DNA of 64,000 nucleotides from Gordonia sediminis (GTDB lineage Bacteria > Actinomycetota > Actinomycetes > Mycobacteriales > Mycobacteriaceae). Both the position numbers and the translations under genes were made by a program. This document shows positions 26,680 to 39,000 of this stretch, piece by piece. Below the pieces are notes generated by a model. It saw only the letters and a program-made list of their open reading frames with translations. It was not told the DNA's origin and ran no database searches. The DNA is taken from positions 496,001 to 560,000 of the forward strand of contig RZUM01000004.1 in NCBI GenBank assembly GCA_004193205.1, written 5' to 3'. Positions within the stretch are counted from its first letter, which is position 1. The number at the start of each line of letters is the position of its first letter.

Positions 26680-27906
26680 TCAGGCGTTGCCCTTCTTCCA
26701 CACCGACCACGGCACGTTCCAGTCGCCGAGGCCGTCGTCACCCGGAAGCGGCGGCCCGACAGTGTTTTTGGCGATGACGATGTCGCCGCGCAGTGCGGTG
26801 TTCAGGAACCACTCGGCATTGGCGGGGCTCACATTCAGGCATCCGTTGCTGACATCGTCATACCCCTGGTCACCCAGCGACCACGGCGCGGAGTGGACGT
26901 AGATGCCGCTGAACGAGATACGGGTCGCGTCGTAGACCGTCTCGCGGTATCCGCCCGGTGAACTGACCGGCACACCGTAGGTCGAGGAGTCCATGATCAC
27001 ACTCGGCTCCCGTTCGGCGACGATGTAGATGCCGTTGTTGGTGGGGGTGGAGTCCTTACCCATCGAGGTCGGCATCGTCTTGACGACCTTGTCGTCGACC
27101 GAGACGGTGATCTCATGGGTCGAGTCGTCGGCGACCGCCACGAGGCTGCGTCCCACACGGAAGTTCGTGGTGAGGTCGTTGTCGCCGAAAACGCCGTCGC
27201 CGAGGTCGATACCCTTCGTCTTCACCTCGACGTGGACGGTGGTTCCCGGCTTCCAGAAGTGCTCGGGTCGCCACCGCAGCATGTTGTCGTTGAGCCAGTA
27301 GAAGGCTCCCTCGACCGGCGGATTGGTCGTCACCGCGATCGCGTTCTGTACGTTGCGCTTGTTCGCGATCGGAGTGTCGAAATTGATCGCGACGGGCTGT
27401 CCGATCCCGACCATCTCCCCGTCGGAGGTCACGCTCGACGCGAAGGCGAGCGAGTCGGCCGAAGCGGTGGAGAACGCGATCTTGCGTGCGCCGGCTCCGT
27501 CGACACCGCGCGCGGTGGCGGTGAGCGTGTAGTCGGCCCCGTAGTCGAGCGCATCCGACGAGACCCAACTCGAACCGTCCACCGACGTATTCCCGGCCAC
27601 CGGACCCTCCGGTCCGGTCACCACCACCGACGACAGACTGCCCTTGTGCGCGGTCACGGTGATGGGCGCACCCGGCATCACACCGACGGCGTGGTCACTC
27701 ATGGGCGTCGAGCCCCAACCGGTCACCGAGATGGTGGGCTGGGCGAGGACATCCAGGCTTTCCGCGTTGGTGACGGTGTCGGGGTAGGTCGGCGCCGACG
27801 AACAGCCGGCCAGCGCCGACACCGTCAATCCGACGGCCACCGCCGTCACGAGGCCGGCGCGTCGCCGACGGGTGTTGCTTTCCTCAGAGGGACGAACAGT
27901 ACTCAA
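26680..27906 (-). CDS. Second LdtMt2-type L,D-transpeptidase lipoprotein
   Basis: A 408-residue paralogue of the ldtB product: lipobox LAGC (Cys35), two immunoglobulin-like domains, a YkuD domain and the same WNVPWSVWKKGNA ending. Catalytic His is in HSAPW and the nucleophile is Cys356, but the usual SHGC motif reads SNGC (Asn354 in place of His), a notable substitution at a conserved position. The start is TTG 27906, overlapping the upstream stop in TTGA; no nearer ATG or GTG keeps the signal peptide whole. It is probably co-transcribed with the DUF3618 gene. Confidence 0.85.
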   Translation of the reverse strand: MSTVRPSEESNTRRRRAGLVTAVAVGLTVSALAGCSSAPTYPDTVTNAESLDVLAQPTISVTGWGSTPMSDHAVGVMPGAPITVTAHKGSLSSVVVTGPEGPVAGNTSVDGSSWVSSDALDYGADYTLTATARGVDGAGARKIAFSTASADSLAFASSVTSDGEMVGIGQPVAINFDTPIANKRNVQNAIAVTTNPPVEGAFYWLNDNMLRWRPEHFWKPGTTVHVEVKTKGIDLGDGVFGDNDLTTNFRVGRSLVAVADDSTHEITVSVDDKVVKTMPTSMGKDSTPTNNGIYIVAEREPSVIMDSSTYGVPVSSPGGYRETVYDATRISFSGIYVHSAPWSLGDQGYDDVSNGCLNVSPANAEWFLNTALRGDIVIAKNTVGPPLPGDDGLGDWNVPWSVWKKGNA

Positions 27907-28124
27907 TGAGTGATCTTCCGTACGACGATGACCATGACGATCACTCCGACGCCCGCGAGACCGAACTTGACCGCCGGGGTGTTGAGGGTGGCGACCACCT
28001 TGGTCTTCAGGTCGTCGGCCAAGCGCTGCGGGCTCGTCCGCTCGGCCAGAGCATCGAGCGTCTTGGCCAGGTCCTCGCGTGCCTGTGCGATCTCCTGCTC
28101 GATACGTTCGGTATCCCCGGCCAC
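27903..28124 (-). CDS. DUF3618 membrane-anchored small protein (73 aa)
   Basis: A 73-residue protein beginning at GTG 28124 with a GGGAGG ribosome site six bases upstream. A charged amphipathic helix (DTERIEQEIAQAREDLAKTL) precedes a C-terminal membrane segment (~52-68), the DUF3618 layout. Longer open frame upstream lacks a ribosome site. Family members are often found with other envelope or phage-holin-superfamily proteins, but their function is unclear. Translationally coupled to the downstream L,D-transpeptidase gene, which suggests an envelope-related role. Confidence 0.75.
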   Translation of the reverse strand: MAGDTERIEQEIAQAREDLAKTLDALAERTSPQRLADDLKTKVVATLNTPAVKFGLAGVGVIVMVIVVRKITH

Positions 28125-28368
28125 GTTGTTCCTCCCAGAGTTCGACGGCGGAGTGGTCGGCGGCGTCGGAGCGGTCGGCTCACCGGTTGCCAACCCACCC
28201 CGTTCTGACGCGCGCACCCGACCGTTCGAGACTACGGCATCACCGGGTATTCCTCGTGATCTGCTGCGCGTCGCGTCATTCCGACGGCGTCTGCAAAACG
28301 CGCATATCCGGCCCCGCCGGCCCACCGGTCCGGGCCGGTCGTTGCATCGATCGACTAGCCTGACGACT

Positions 28369-28842
28369 ATGTCACCCAGCACGCGGTTGTCCGTCGGCGA
28401 CCAAGCCCCCGCATTCACGCTCCCCGATGCGCAGGACAAGCCGGTTTCACTCGCCGATTATGCGGGCCGGAAGGTGATCGTCTACTTCTACCCCGCCGCC
28501 GCGACGCCGGGCTGCACCAAGCAGGCGTGTGATTTCCGTGACAATCTGTCCGACCTGAACGAGGCCGGCATCGATGTGCTCGGGATCTCGCCGGACAAGC
28601 CCGCCAAGCTCGCGAAGTTCATCGAGAAGGAGGGACTCACCTTCCCGCTGCTGTCGGATCCGGACAAGACCGTCCTCACCGAGTGGGGCACGTTCGGCGA
28701 GAAGAAGATGTACGGCAAGACGGTCACCGGCGTGATCCGATCCACCTTCCTGGTCGACGAGGACGGCACCATCGAGGTGGCGCAGTACAACGTCCGAGCC
28801 ACCGGCCACGTCGCCAAACTCCGGCGCGACCTGTCGGTCTGA
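28369..28842 (+). CDS. bcp: Thioredoxin-dependent thiol peroxidase Bcp (atypical 2-Cys peroxiredoxin)
   Basis: A 157-residue peroxiredoxin of the PrxQ/Bcp class, cytoplasmic, reducing hydroperoxides with thioredoxin. Peroxidatic Cys49 and resolving Cys54 lie in TPGCTKQACDF with the five-residue spacing typical of PrxQ. ATG 28369 gives the exact family start; earlier in-frame residues are shadow sequence of the divergent promoter. Orthologue position corresponds to M. tuberculosis Rv2521. The 244-nt gap to the DUF3618 gene must contain divergent promoters. Confidence 0.93.
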   Translation: MSPSTRLSVGDQAPAFTLPDAQDKPVSLADYAGRKVIVYFYPAAATPGCTKQACDFRDNLSDLNEAGIDVLGISPDKPAKLAKFIEKEGLTFPLLSDPDKTVLTEWGTFGEKKMYGKTVTGVIRSTFLVDEDGTIEVAQYNVRATGHVAKLRRDLSV

Positions 28843-28866
28843 TCTTCCGGACGGACCCGACGACAC

Positions 28867-29499
28867 ATGTCCGCACCACTGGCCGAGCCGCTGGTCCCGC
28901 GCAAGCGGCCCACTCAGGAGCGCAGCAAGAAGAAGTTCTCTGCGATGCTGGCGGCGGCCCGTGACCTGCTGACCGAGGTCGGTTTCGAGTCGCTCACCTG
29001 CGAGGAGATCGCCTCGCGCGCCGAGGTTCCCATCGGGACCCTCTACCAGTACTTCGCCAACAAGTACGTCATCGTGTGTGAGCTCGATCGCCAGGACACC
29101 GTCGATGTCCGTGAGGAACTCGCCGCCTTCTCCACCGAGATCCCGTCACTGGACTGGCCACATCTGCTCGAGAAGTTCCTCGATCACCTCGCGGCGCTGT
29201 GGCGCGACGACCCGTCGCGCCGGGCCGTGTGGCTGGCGGTCCAATCCACGCCGGCCACGCGGGCAACCGCGGCGCAGAACGAGAAGGTGCTCGCCGACCA
29301 GGTGTCCCGCATCCTTGCGCCGCTCACCCCGACCCAGCGTTCGCGCCGCGACATGATGTCACAGGTGCTCGTCCACACCGCGTATTCGGTGCTCAGCTTC
29401 TCCGTGCAGGACGGCCACGATCACGAGCAGACCGTAAAGGAGCTGAAACGGATGCTGGCCGGCTATCTACTCCTCGAGGAGACCACCGCCGAGGACTGA
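28867..29499 (+). CDS. TetR family transcriptional regulator
   Basis: A 210-residue TetR regulator: N-terminal helix-turn-helix (~22-70; LTCEEIASRAEVPIGTLYQYFANK) and a variable C-terminal ligand domain. It lies 24 nt downstream of bcp on the same strand and converges on acpS-fas, from which it is separated by a strong terminator. Ligand and targets are unknown. Being next to bcp suggests, but does not prove, a link to oxidative stress. Confidence 0.85.
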   Translation: MSAPLAEPLVPRKRPTQERSKKKFSAMLAAARDLLTEVGFESLTCEEIASRAEVPIGTLYQYFANKYVIVCELDRQDTVDVREELAAFSTEIPSLDWPHLLEKFLDHLAALWRDDPSRRAVWLAVQSTPATRATAAQNEKVLADQVSRILAPLTPTQRSRRDMMSQVLVHTAYSVLSFSVQDGHDHEQTVKELKRMLAGYLLLEETTAED

Positions 29500-29611
29500 C
29501 TCCCCAGCGTGCTCGGGCGAGCGGGGGCGAGTGCTCAGGCGAGCGGGGCGAGTTCGAAGACCGGATGCTGCTCGGACATGCCCCGATCATGGGCTCGCCG
29601 CCACCGAGACG

Positions 29612-29653
29612 ACAACACCCGCACCAGGGGCCGAACCCTGGTGCGGGTGTTGT
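29612..29653. terminator. Strong convergent terminator between tetR and acpS
   Basis: Arms 29612-29629 and 29636-29653 form a perfect 18-bp stem with a 6-nt loop. A T-run follows on the plus strand, so it should stop tetR transcription, and it also sits just downstream of acpS on the minus strand. The preceding 29509-29550 contains imperfect GCGAGCGGGG direct repeats. Confidence 0.92.
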
Positions 29654-29666
29654 TTTCGAACGAAAC

Positions 29667-30059
29667 TCAGACGCCCTCGAGGATGGCCACGGCTGCGGCC
29701 ATGTCCCCGTCGTGCGTCAGCGAGACGTGTACCCGGGTCTCCTTGAGGTGCTCGCCGATCTCACCGGAGAGCCGGATCGCCGGTCGGCCCCAGTTGTCGG
29801 TGACCACCTCGATGTCGCTGTGGCGAATGAGCGGCAGCAGCGGTGATCGCGAGAATCGGCTGACCGACCACGCCTTCACCACGGCTTCCTTCGCAGCCCA
29901 CCGCGCGGCTAGATGGCGCGCCTCGTCTCCGGTGCCGGCCGCCGCGTCACGACGCTCGCGGACCGTGAACCGGTCTCCGAACGTCGTGCCCGGCTGCTTC
30001 AACTGCTCACCGAATTCCGGGACCGACACGATGTCGATTCCGACTCCGAGCACATTCAT
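29667..30059 (-). CDS. acpS: Holo-[acyl-carrier-protein] synthase AcpS
   Basis: A 130-residue phosphopantetheinyl transferase that activates the ACP domain of FAS-I. The N-terminal VGIDIVSVPEF (Asp9) and RWAAKEAVVKAWS (catalytic Glu/Lys region) motifs are clear. ATG 30059 with a GGAGG site upstream is preferred to the very long in-frame extension, which is an antisense/alternative-frame shadow of fas. It lies 20 nt downstream of fas on the same strand, the conserved Rv2523c-Rv2524c arrangement, so the two are co-transcribed. Confidence 0.93.
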   Translation of the reverse strand: MNVLGVGIDIVSVPEFGEQLKQPGTTFGDRFTVRERRDAAAGTGDEARHLAARWAAKEAVVKAWSVSRFSRSPLLPLIRHSDIEVVTDNWGRPAIRLSGEIGEHLKETRVHVSLTHDGDMAAAVAILEGV

Positions 30060-30079
30060 TGCCGCATCCGCCTCCGGCT

Positions 30080-33000
30080 TCACTCTGCCCCACCAACGTT
30101 GACGCGAGCGTAGCTGCCGTCGGCGGCCAGGCGAACAGCGGGGTCGAGCAACACGTCGGCCTCGGCGTCGTGCTCGTCGACCGCAGCGTCGAATCGACGG
30201 TTCGGCGGGCGCTTGTAGGCCGGCTCGACACCGCACATCGCCTCGAGCAGACGCTGGCTGCCCTTGCGGGCCCGCTCCGCCGACGCCCGGCGGTACTCCT
30301 CGGCCTGCTCCGGATCGAGCGTCGCCACGAAGGCTTCCGGATGGACGACCGCGATCAGGCCGGACACGTGACCGAATCCGAGGCTGGTCAGCAGACCCGC
30401 CTTGAGCGGGAACCGCTCGCCGAGATTCAGCGTCTCGCGTGCCCACACCAGGTGCGGGTACTCCCGCATCTGCTCGTCGACACAGTCCAGGCTGCGGTTC
30501 GGCGGGATGACGCCGTCGCGGAGCAGCTGGCACAGGCCGATCAGCTGGAAGGCGGCGGCGCCGCCCTTGGCGTGACCGGTCAGCGACTTCTGCGACACCA
30601 CGAACATCGGTGCACCGTCGGTCCGACCGATCGCCGAGGCGAGCCGCTCGTGCAGCTCGGACTCGTTGGGGTCGTTGGCCCGCGTGGAGGTGTCGTGCTT
30701 GGAGATCACCGCGACATCGTCGGCGGAGACACCCAGCGCGCTCAGCGCGCACGCCAGCGGCGAGGAAGCCGCACCGCGAGCGGCACCCAGCGCACCCAGA
30801 CCCGGAGCCGGGATGGAGGTGTGCACACCGTCGCCGAAGCTCTGCGCCCAGGCGACCACGCCGAGGACCGGCAGACCCATCTGGGCCGCGACGTCACCAC
30901 GGGCCAGCAGGATCGTTCCACCACCCGCGGACTCGACGAATCCGCCGCGACGACGGTCGTTGGCCCGCGAGAACCGGCGATCCTCGATGCCGCGCGCGGT
31001 CATCTTCGCCGACTCCGCGGTCGCATTCATGTCGCCGAATCCGACAATGCCCTCGATGCCGAGATCGTCGAAGCCACCGGCCACCGCGAACAGTGCCTTG
31101 CCGAGGCGGATCTTGTCGACTCCCTCCTCGACCGAGACGGCGGCCGTCGCACACGCGGCGACCGGGTGGATCATCGCGCCGTAGCTACCGACATACGACT
31201 GGACCACGTGGGCCGCAACGATGTTCGGCAGGGCCTCCTGCAGGATGTCGTTGGCCTTCGACTCGCCGAGCAGCGTGTTGATGTAGAGCTCGCGCATCGA
31301 CATCATGCCGCCCATACCGGTGCCCTGGGTGTTGGCCACCAGACCGGGGTGCACCCACCGCATCAGTTCCGACGGGGTGAAGCCCGACGTCAGGAAGGCA
31401 TCGACGGTCGCCACCAGATTCCACAGGGCCACCCGGTCGATCGACTCGGCCATGTCGGGCGAGACGCCCCAGCGGGTCGGGTCGAAACCGGTCGGGATCT
31501 GACCGCCGACGGTACGGCTCAGCGAGAACTGGCGTGGTACACGGATTTCCGTGCCGGCCAGGCGGGTGACCTGCCAGTCGCCGGTCTCCGCGTTCTCCGC
31601 GACGCGGGTCTTCTCCGGGTTCGCCGCGGCGAATGCCCGGGCCTCGGCCTCGGAGCTCACCGTGAAGGTGAGGTCCTCGTCGAGGAAGACCGACGTGAGC
31701 AGCGGCGAGGTGTTGTCCACCATCGCACCCTCGTCCGCGTAACGGCGGATACCGCAGCGGGACACGACCTCGTCGTGGTAGCGCTCGGCGATGTCGCTCT
31801 CCGCCACCGGATCACCGGATTCGGTGTCGTACCAGCCCGGCTTGGGCGCGTCGTCCCAATGGATCAGACCGGTGTTCCACGCGAGCTCGACGACGCCTGC
31901 CGCCGAGAGCTTCTCGTTGACCTCCATCTCGAAGCGGGTGCGCGACGAACCGTACGGTCCGAGCTCACCTGCACCGACGATGACGACCAGATCCTCCGGA
32001 CGGGCGTCGATCGTCGGCCACTGCGGGGTCAGACCCTTGGGCGCACGAGCCGGGGCCGGCAGCGCCGGCACGGTGGCGACCTCGACGTCGGCGGCCTCGG
32101 CCTCTGCCGACTCGGCCGCGGCCGAGGACAGCGCCTTCAGGTCGATCGACGGATCGAGTCCACCGGTGAAGTCGCCCAGGACCGGCTTGGTCCGTGCGTC
32201 CTCACGCTGCTCCGGGGTGCACAGGCCGAGCAGGTTGGCGGCCATCTCGTCGGTGCTCCAGGTGCGGACACCGGCGGCCTCCACCGCGGTCACCATGACG
32301 TCGTTGTGGCCCATCAGACCGGTACCGCGAACCCAGCCGATGAGGGCGTGGGCCAGCGTCGTCTTCTGATTCCACGAGTCCTCCGCCGACCAGCGGGTGA
32401 CCAGGGCGTCGAGGGCGGCCTTGCTCTCGCCGTAGGCGCCGTCGCCGCCGAACATGCCGCGGTTCGGGGAACCGGGCAGCACCACGTGGACGCGGGCCGC
32501 GATGTCATGGTCCGCGCGCAGGTCGGCCAGTCCGGCGATCAGCCGTTCGACCGACCAGAGCAGCACCTTCATCTCGAGCTCGGCGCGACCACCGGCGTCG
32601 GTGAGGTCACCGGCCACCCGCGGCGCCGCGAACGGGAACAGCATGGTGGGCTTCATCGCCGGCTTGACGACCGCCGTGGTGCCACCCAGGTTCTCGGTCT
32701 GTTCGGAACCGACCCATTCCACCAGGTCGTCGACGTCGGTGTAGGAGGCCATGTTCGCCGGGGCCACCCACAGCGCGGCCTCGTGACGGGCGTTCTCGCG
32801 GTAGAGCTTCTTGTAGAAGGCGAGCTTGTCGGAGCTCAGCTTCGAGGTCGTCGCGACGACGGTGGCACCGCCGGCCAGCAGGCCCGCGATGACGCCCGAG
32901 GCGATCGACCCCTTGCCGGCACCCGTCACGACCGCGATCTCGTCGGCCCACTGGCCGACACCCGGCTGTTCCGCCGCCTGCGCGATGGACCCGAAGATCG

Positions 33001-36000
33001 TGGCGTGCACCGCGTTTCCGGTTGCCAGCGCCTTGCCCTGCCACCAGGTGGCGTGTTGGGCGACGGTGCTGCCGGCGCCTTCGAAGCGCGCCACGAGCTT
33101 GTCGTGGTCGGCGTCGAGTTCCTGTTCGTCGGTCAGCCAGATGCGGACCAGATCCTCACGGCTCGTCGCCCACCGGTCGTCGACGAGGACGACCTTGGCG
33201 GCGTCGAACGCCGGCGCGACGGTGCGCGCCCAGTCGGAACCGAGTTCGGCACTGACACGTTCGGCGATGACCGCGTTCGGGTCCTCGGCGAGGGCCGCCG
33301 TCTCCGCGACATCGGCGAGGCCGAGCTTGGATAGCACGGTGTAGGCGGCCGAGGCCAGCGCACCCGAACGACCGGTCAGCTGCTCGGTGAACTCGCCGAG
33401 CGCCGCAGCGTCGACCGTCGCGCCGCCACCGCCGTCGGCGGCCGGCTTGGCGACCGAGATGCCGCGCGCGGCACCCACCGACGTGACTGCCTTGTCGATC
33501 AGCGCGTCGAGCGCATCCGTGTTGGCCAGCGGACCGTCGAGCAGGTTGCCCAGGGCCTCGCCACGCACGCTGGCACCCTCACGGGTTCCGAGGGCGAGCG
33601 CCACAGTGGTGTGCAGACCCCAGCCCGGGCCGAGCTGCCAGACGCCCGAGACGCGGTCGGTGATGTAGGACTGACGCTTACCGACCGGGCCGAGGACCTT
33701 GCGGACCTGGTCACCGACGGCGTCGGTCAGCACCGGGCCGAGCGGCTTGTACCCGCGGGCCAGCGTCGACACGGTCGACGCGAGCGCGTTCATATCTGCC
33801 TCGGCGGCACCGTCGATGGCACCGAGTCCGAGCTCACCACCGATGTCGAGGAGCAGCTGGTTGCGGCGCGACGAGACACCGTCACACAGCGCCTCGATGG
33901 TGTCGGCGGAACCGATCTGATCGGTACGCATCTTGGTCCACAGCGCGATCACCGACTTCACCGCATCCGCGGGACCGAAGGCGATGTCGTCCGGGCGCGG
34001 ACCGGCGGCCGCCGCCGGGGCGGCAGCAGGTGCCGGTGCCGACGCCGCGGCCGGTGCGGGAGCCGCCGATGCGGACTCGGCCGCGGGGGCCTCGGCCGGC
34101 GCCTCCTCCTCGGGTTCGGAGCCGGCGTCCTTGGCCAGGATCACGTCGGAGTCACGTTCGACGTTGACGACCTCGGTGGTGGCCGACGCGTAGTCGTCGA
34201 GCTTGAGGGTGTTGGTCGCCAGTCCGGCCAGGGTGGGGGCACCCTTCAGGCCGATCTCGACGAACCGCTGGATGCCCAGGCCATCACGCTCGGTGCCGGC
34301 GAACAGCAGTTCCTGCGTCTCGATCCACCGGACCGGGCTGGCGAACTGCCAGGCGAGCAGCTCGATGAGCACCACGCGAAGCAGGTCACTCGGCTTGGCG
34401 GCCCACGAATCCCAGTCGGCCAGAACCGCATTCAGCGGATCCGACGGCACCAGCGCGGCGATCTCCTCGACGAAGGGACGCTCGAGGTTGAACAGACGCG
34501 GGACCAGGTTCGGAATGTAGCGGCCGACGAGGATATCCGGGTCGATGTTCTCGGGCAGCAGATCCTCGAGCTTGGACCGGAACTCCGGCACACCGGCGCG
34601 CAGCACGGTCGAGTGGAACGGCACGTCGATACCGGGCACCAGGATGAACGACCGCTTGCCGCCGAACTCCAGACGGCGACGCTCGATCTCGTCCTCGAGG
34701 TGCTCGAGGCCGCGGACGGTGCCGGCGATGGCGTACTGCGAACCGAGCAGGTTGAGGTTGACGACCTCGAGGAACTCCCCGATCTCGTCGCCGATCTGCT
34801 TGACGAAGTCGGTCACGTCGGCGTCGGCCAACCCGAACTGGCTCGGGCGGATGGCCGCCATCCGGTAGTCGCTGCGGCCCTTGGCATCCCGCGGCACCAG
34901 GTGATGCATCGCCGACCCGCGCTGGAACACGACCTCCAGCACGGCCTCGAGCGGCAGCACACCGGCGCACGCGGCGAGCGCGTTGTACTCACCGACGGAG
35001 TGACCGCAGGTGATGGCGCCCTCGACGAACCCGCCGGCCTCCTTGAGTTCGGCGATCTGCGCGACACCGAGCGTCGCCATCGCGACCTGGGTGAACTGCG
35101 TCAGGTAGAGCACGCCGTCCGGGTGGTGGTAGGTCTCGCCGTTGGCGACCAGGGTGGTCGGGTTGTCGCGGACCACCGCCAGGATCGAGAAGCCCAGTGC
35201 GGCACGGGTGTGCTTGTCGGCACGGTCCCAGATCTCGCGCGCGGCCTTCGAGCGCGAGCGGGCGTCGAGGCCCATGCCCTTGCTCTGGATGCCCTGACCC
35301 GGGAAGGCGTAGACCGTCCGCGGGGCGGCCAGCAGGCCGGTGGCGCTCATGACGAGGTTGTCGCCGACCTTGGCGCTGACCTCGACGACCTCACGTCCGG
35401 CGTCGAGACCGACGCGGTCGACGCGCACGGTGATGGCATCACCGGTGCGCACCATGCCGAGATAGCGTGCGGTCCAGCCGAGCAGCCGACGCGCCGACGG
35501 AATCGGGTGCTTGGCGTCGGTGGCGGTGACAACCTGCTGGGCAGCGGCCGACAGCCACATGCCGTGCACGATCGGGTCACCGAGTCCGGCCAGCTTGGCC
35601 GCGTTGGCGTCGGTGTGGATGGGGTTGCGGTCACCGGAGACGGCGGCGAAGCCGTTCATCCGGGTCGGCGCCGTGATGGTGGCCTGCCGCAGCAGTTTGC
35701 GGGTCGCCGAACCCTCCGCGGACGTCGCACCGCCGGCACGCACCGGATCGGCCAGCTCGGCCGAGCCGAGGCGGCCACGGATGGCGAAGCGCTCTTGCAG
35801 GGTGGCGATCGCACCGGCCGGACCGGTGATCTCGACGCTCACCTCGACGACCCGGCCCACCTCGGCGTCATATACGTCGCCGCTTCGTGCGGTGACCGTG
35901 AGTTCTGCTGCGACGGTGGGGATCTCGCCGACGATCGCGGCGGCGTGATCGAGGTGCACCAGGTCGAGCAGACCCTCGACGACGGGCTGCCCGGATTCGG

Positions 36001-39000
36001 TCAGGGCTGCACCGATGACGCTGAAGACGCTCGGCCAGGAGGCACCCACCAGGGTGTCGGGGACGGCGAAGCCGAAGGGCTCGGTCGGCGTGGTCGGGCG
36101 CAGGTTGGCCGGCATGGTGTAGCCGGTGACGGCGGCGTGATCGGCCACCGAGTCCGGATCCCAGGCGACGGTGGTGACCGAGACGCCGTCGGCGACCTCG
36201 GCGAGGCTGCCGCCGGCCGCGACGGTCAGGATCTCGCGCATCGCCTGCGAGGCCTCGTCGATGCCGACCCGCGGGTTACCGCCGTCGCGCACCGTGGCGT
36301 CGACGTGCAGCGGGATGCGGACCGTGGCACCGGAGATGGGGGCCACGAGGTCGAAGCGGTCCTCACCGGCGCGTTCGAGGACGGCGCCGGTCGGCTCGTG
36401 CTCGGCGCGATCCGGATCCACGACCTGCCACTGATCGCGATCACCCAGCAGCGCAATGGGATTGGGGACCATCCGGCCGACCCACTCCACGTCGTCGGCC
36501 TCGATGACCGACACCAGGGCACCACTGCCGGCCACCAGGCCGTTGCGCTTGCGGGTCTCCACCGCGACGGCCTCGACGCCGACACCGGCCAGATCCGTGA
36601 CGACCTGGGCCTCGAAACGGTCGAGGAGTTCACCGACGGGCTCGTCGACCCGGGTGATACCGGAGACCGCAACGGTGCCGGGGATGATGCACACGGCGTC
36701 CGCGGGGTAGCGCGGGTCGTGGGCCTGCCACAGCGAGTCGCTGCGCCACCAACGGCGGACGTCCTTGTCGATGACCGGAACGAAGTTCACCGGCTTGCCC
36801 GGGGTGCGGCAGAGGCCGAGGAAGAAGGCGACGTCGGCGGGATGCAGGACGTCGACCTCGATCTCGGGGTAGACGCTGCCGAGCGCGTCGATCGCGGCAT
36901 GCGGGTCGTCGGTGCTCGCGATGTCGGCGAACATCGTCGGGACCTCGCCGGAATCGATCGGGTTCATCCGGGCCTCGGTGCGCTGCAGCATCTCCACGAA
37001 ACGCTGCTGCCAGGTGATGTCGGCCCAAGGCAGCTGGTCGGAGCGGCCGTCGCCCACGGCGAGGGTCGCATAGCGGTCGAGCCACTGGCGGTAGGTCATC
37101 TCGGCGATGTCGCCGAAGTACGGCTTGGCGGTGTTCTCCATCGCGGCGATGATCTCGTCGCGTCGCTTGGCGACGGCCTCTCCGTCACCGGCGACCTCGT
37201 CGAGCAGACGGCCACACCGCGACGCGGTGTTGTCGATCTCGTGGATGTCGGCGCCGAGCTGGCTGCGCCCGGAGGCCATGCCGGCGGTGGCGTGGCCGGC
37301 GCCGATCCACTCGTCGCAGCCCTCGGTGTCGACGAGCAGCTGCTTGACCTCGGGAGCCGTGGTGGCCTCCTTGGTGGCCATCGCGGCGGTGCCGACCAGG
37401 ATGCCGTCGAGCGGCATCTCCGGGTAGCCGTAGGCCACCGACCATGCGCCGGTGAGGTATTCGCTGGCACGCTCGGGGGTACCGATACCGCCGCCGACGC
37501 AGATGATCACGTTGTTGCGCACGCGCAGCTCACCGTAGGTGGCCAGCAGCAGGTCGTCGAGGTCCTCCCAGGAGTGGTGACCGCCGGCGCGGCCGCCCTC
37601 GATCTGGACGATCACGGGGTGGTGGGGAACCTCGGCGGCGATGCGCACCACGGCGCGGATCTGCTCCACGGTGCCCGGCTTGAAGGCGACGTAGCGCAGG
37701 CCGGCCTCGACGAACTCGTCGACGAGGGCGACCGCGTCCTCGAGTTCGGGGATACCGGCGGACACGACGACACCGTCGATGGGTGCGCCCTGTGCGCGGG
37801 CCTTCTGCACCAGGCGCTTACCGCCGAGCTGCAGCTTCCACAGGTACGGGTCGAGGAACAGCGCGTTGAACTGTGCCTGGCGGCCGTCGTCGAGAAGCTC
37901 GGTCAGCTTGGCGACGTTGTCGGCGAAGATCTGCTCGGTGACCTGGCCACCACCGGCGAGCTCGGCCCAGTGCCCGGCGTTGGCCGCCGCGGCGACGATC
38001 GCGGGGTCGACCGTCGTCGGAGTCATGCCGGCCAGCAGCATCGGGGACCGGCCGGTCAGCCGGGTGAAGGCGGTGTCGACGACCTTGCGGCCATCCGGGA
38101 GCTCCACGATCTGCGGCGCGAACTGCGTCCAGGGGCGGGCAACCTCGGGGATACCGCCGGGGCTGAACAGGTTCCGCTGGCCGACGCGCAGGGCGGCCGG
38201 GACCAGACCCACGCCCTGGCCGCGGACCAGCGACGAGGTGAGTCGGGTGGCCAGGTCACCGGGGCCGAAGTCGAGAACCCACTTCGCACCCGCCTGCACG
38301 ACACCGTCGACGGTCTCGACCCAGTCCACCGGATCGACGAGGAGGTTGGTGGCGTGCTTTTCGGCCACGGCGCGGTCGATACCGCAGGTCTCGGCCCACT
38401 GCCCCACCAGTTCCACGGCGTCGGTCATCGACGGGTGGTGGAAGGCGACGCTCACGTTGAGGTGATCGAACTTCGGGTCGAACGGAGCACCACCGGTCAG
38501 CTTGCGCTTACGCTGGTCCGCCTCGTCGGCGGCGATGCGCTCGCACAGCGCGGTGAAGGCGGCCAGGTGGCGCGGTGCGCCCGACAGCGCCACCGACCGA
38601 CGCCCATTGCGGATGGCGACCACCGGGGCGGTGGCCAGTTCGTCGGCGCTCAGGCCGGCGCGGTACTCGTCGAGGATCGCCTCGATACGGGACGGGGAGG
38701 CGGTCACCGCCAGCATCGGGGTGCCCTCGGTGCTCGTCGACAGACCGCGGCGGCGGGCCACGAGGCTACCGGCGGCGCCGATGAGGTTGGCGATGGCCAG
38801 TAGCAGTCCCTGGCCGGATTCGGCGACGTGGCCGTCGACACCGATGGCGTGGGTCGCGATGGACCCCTGTGAGTGGCCGATCACCGCGGTCGGGGGGATC
38901 CGCGTGGTGTCGAGGCCCTGCTTCTTGAGCGCTTCGATCGCGGCGAGCTGGGTCAGCAGCACGCCCGGGCCGGACAGCGTGAAGTCGGCGAGCTCGGTGT

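Noticed and set aside
33611-38803. 1,730-codon plus-strand open frame
   Set aside because: It lies wholly antisense to fas and has the biased composition of a shadow frame.
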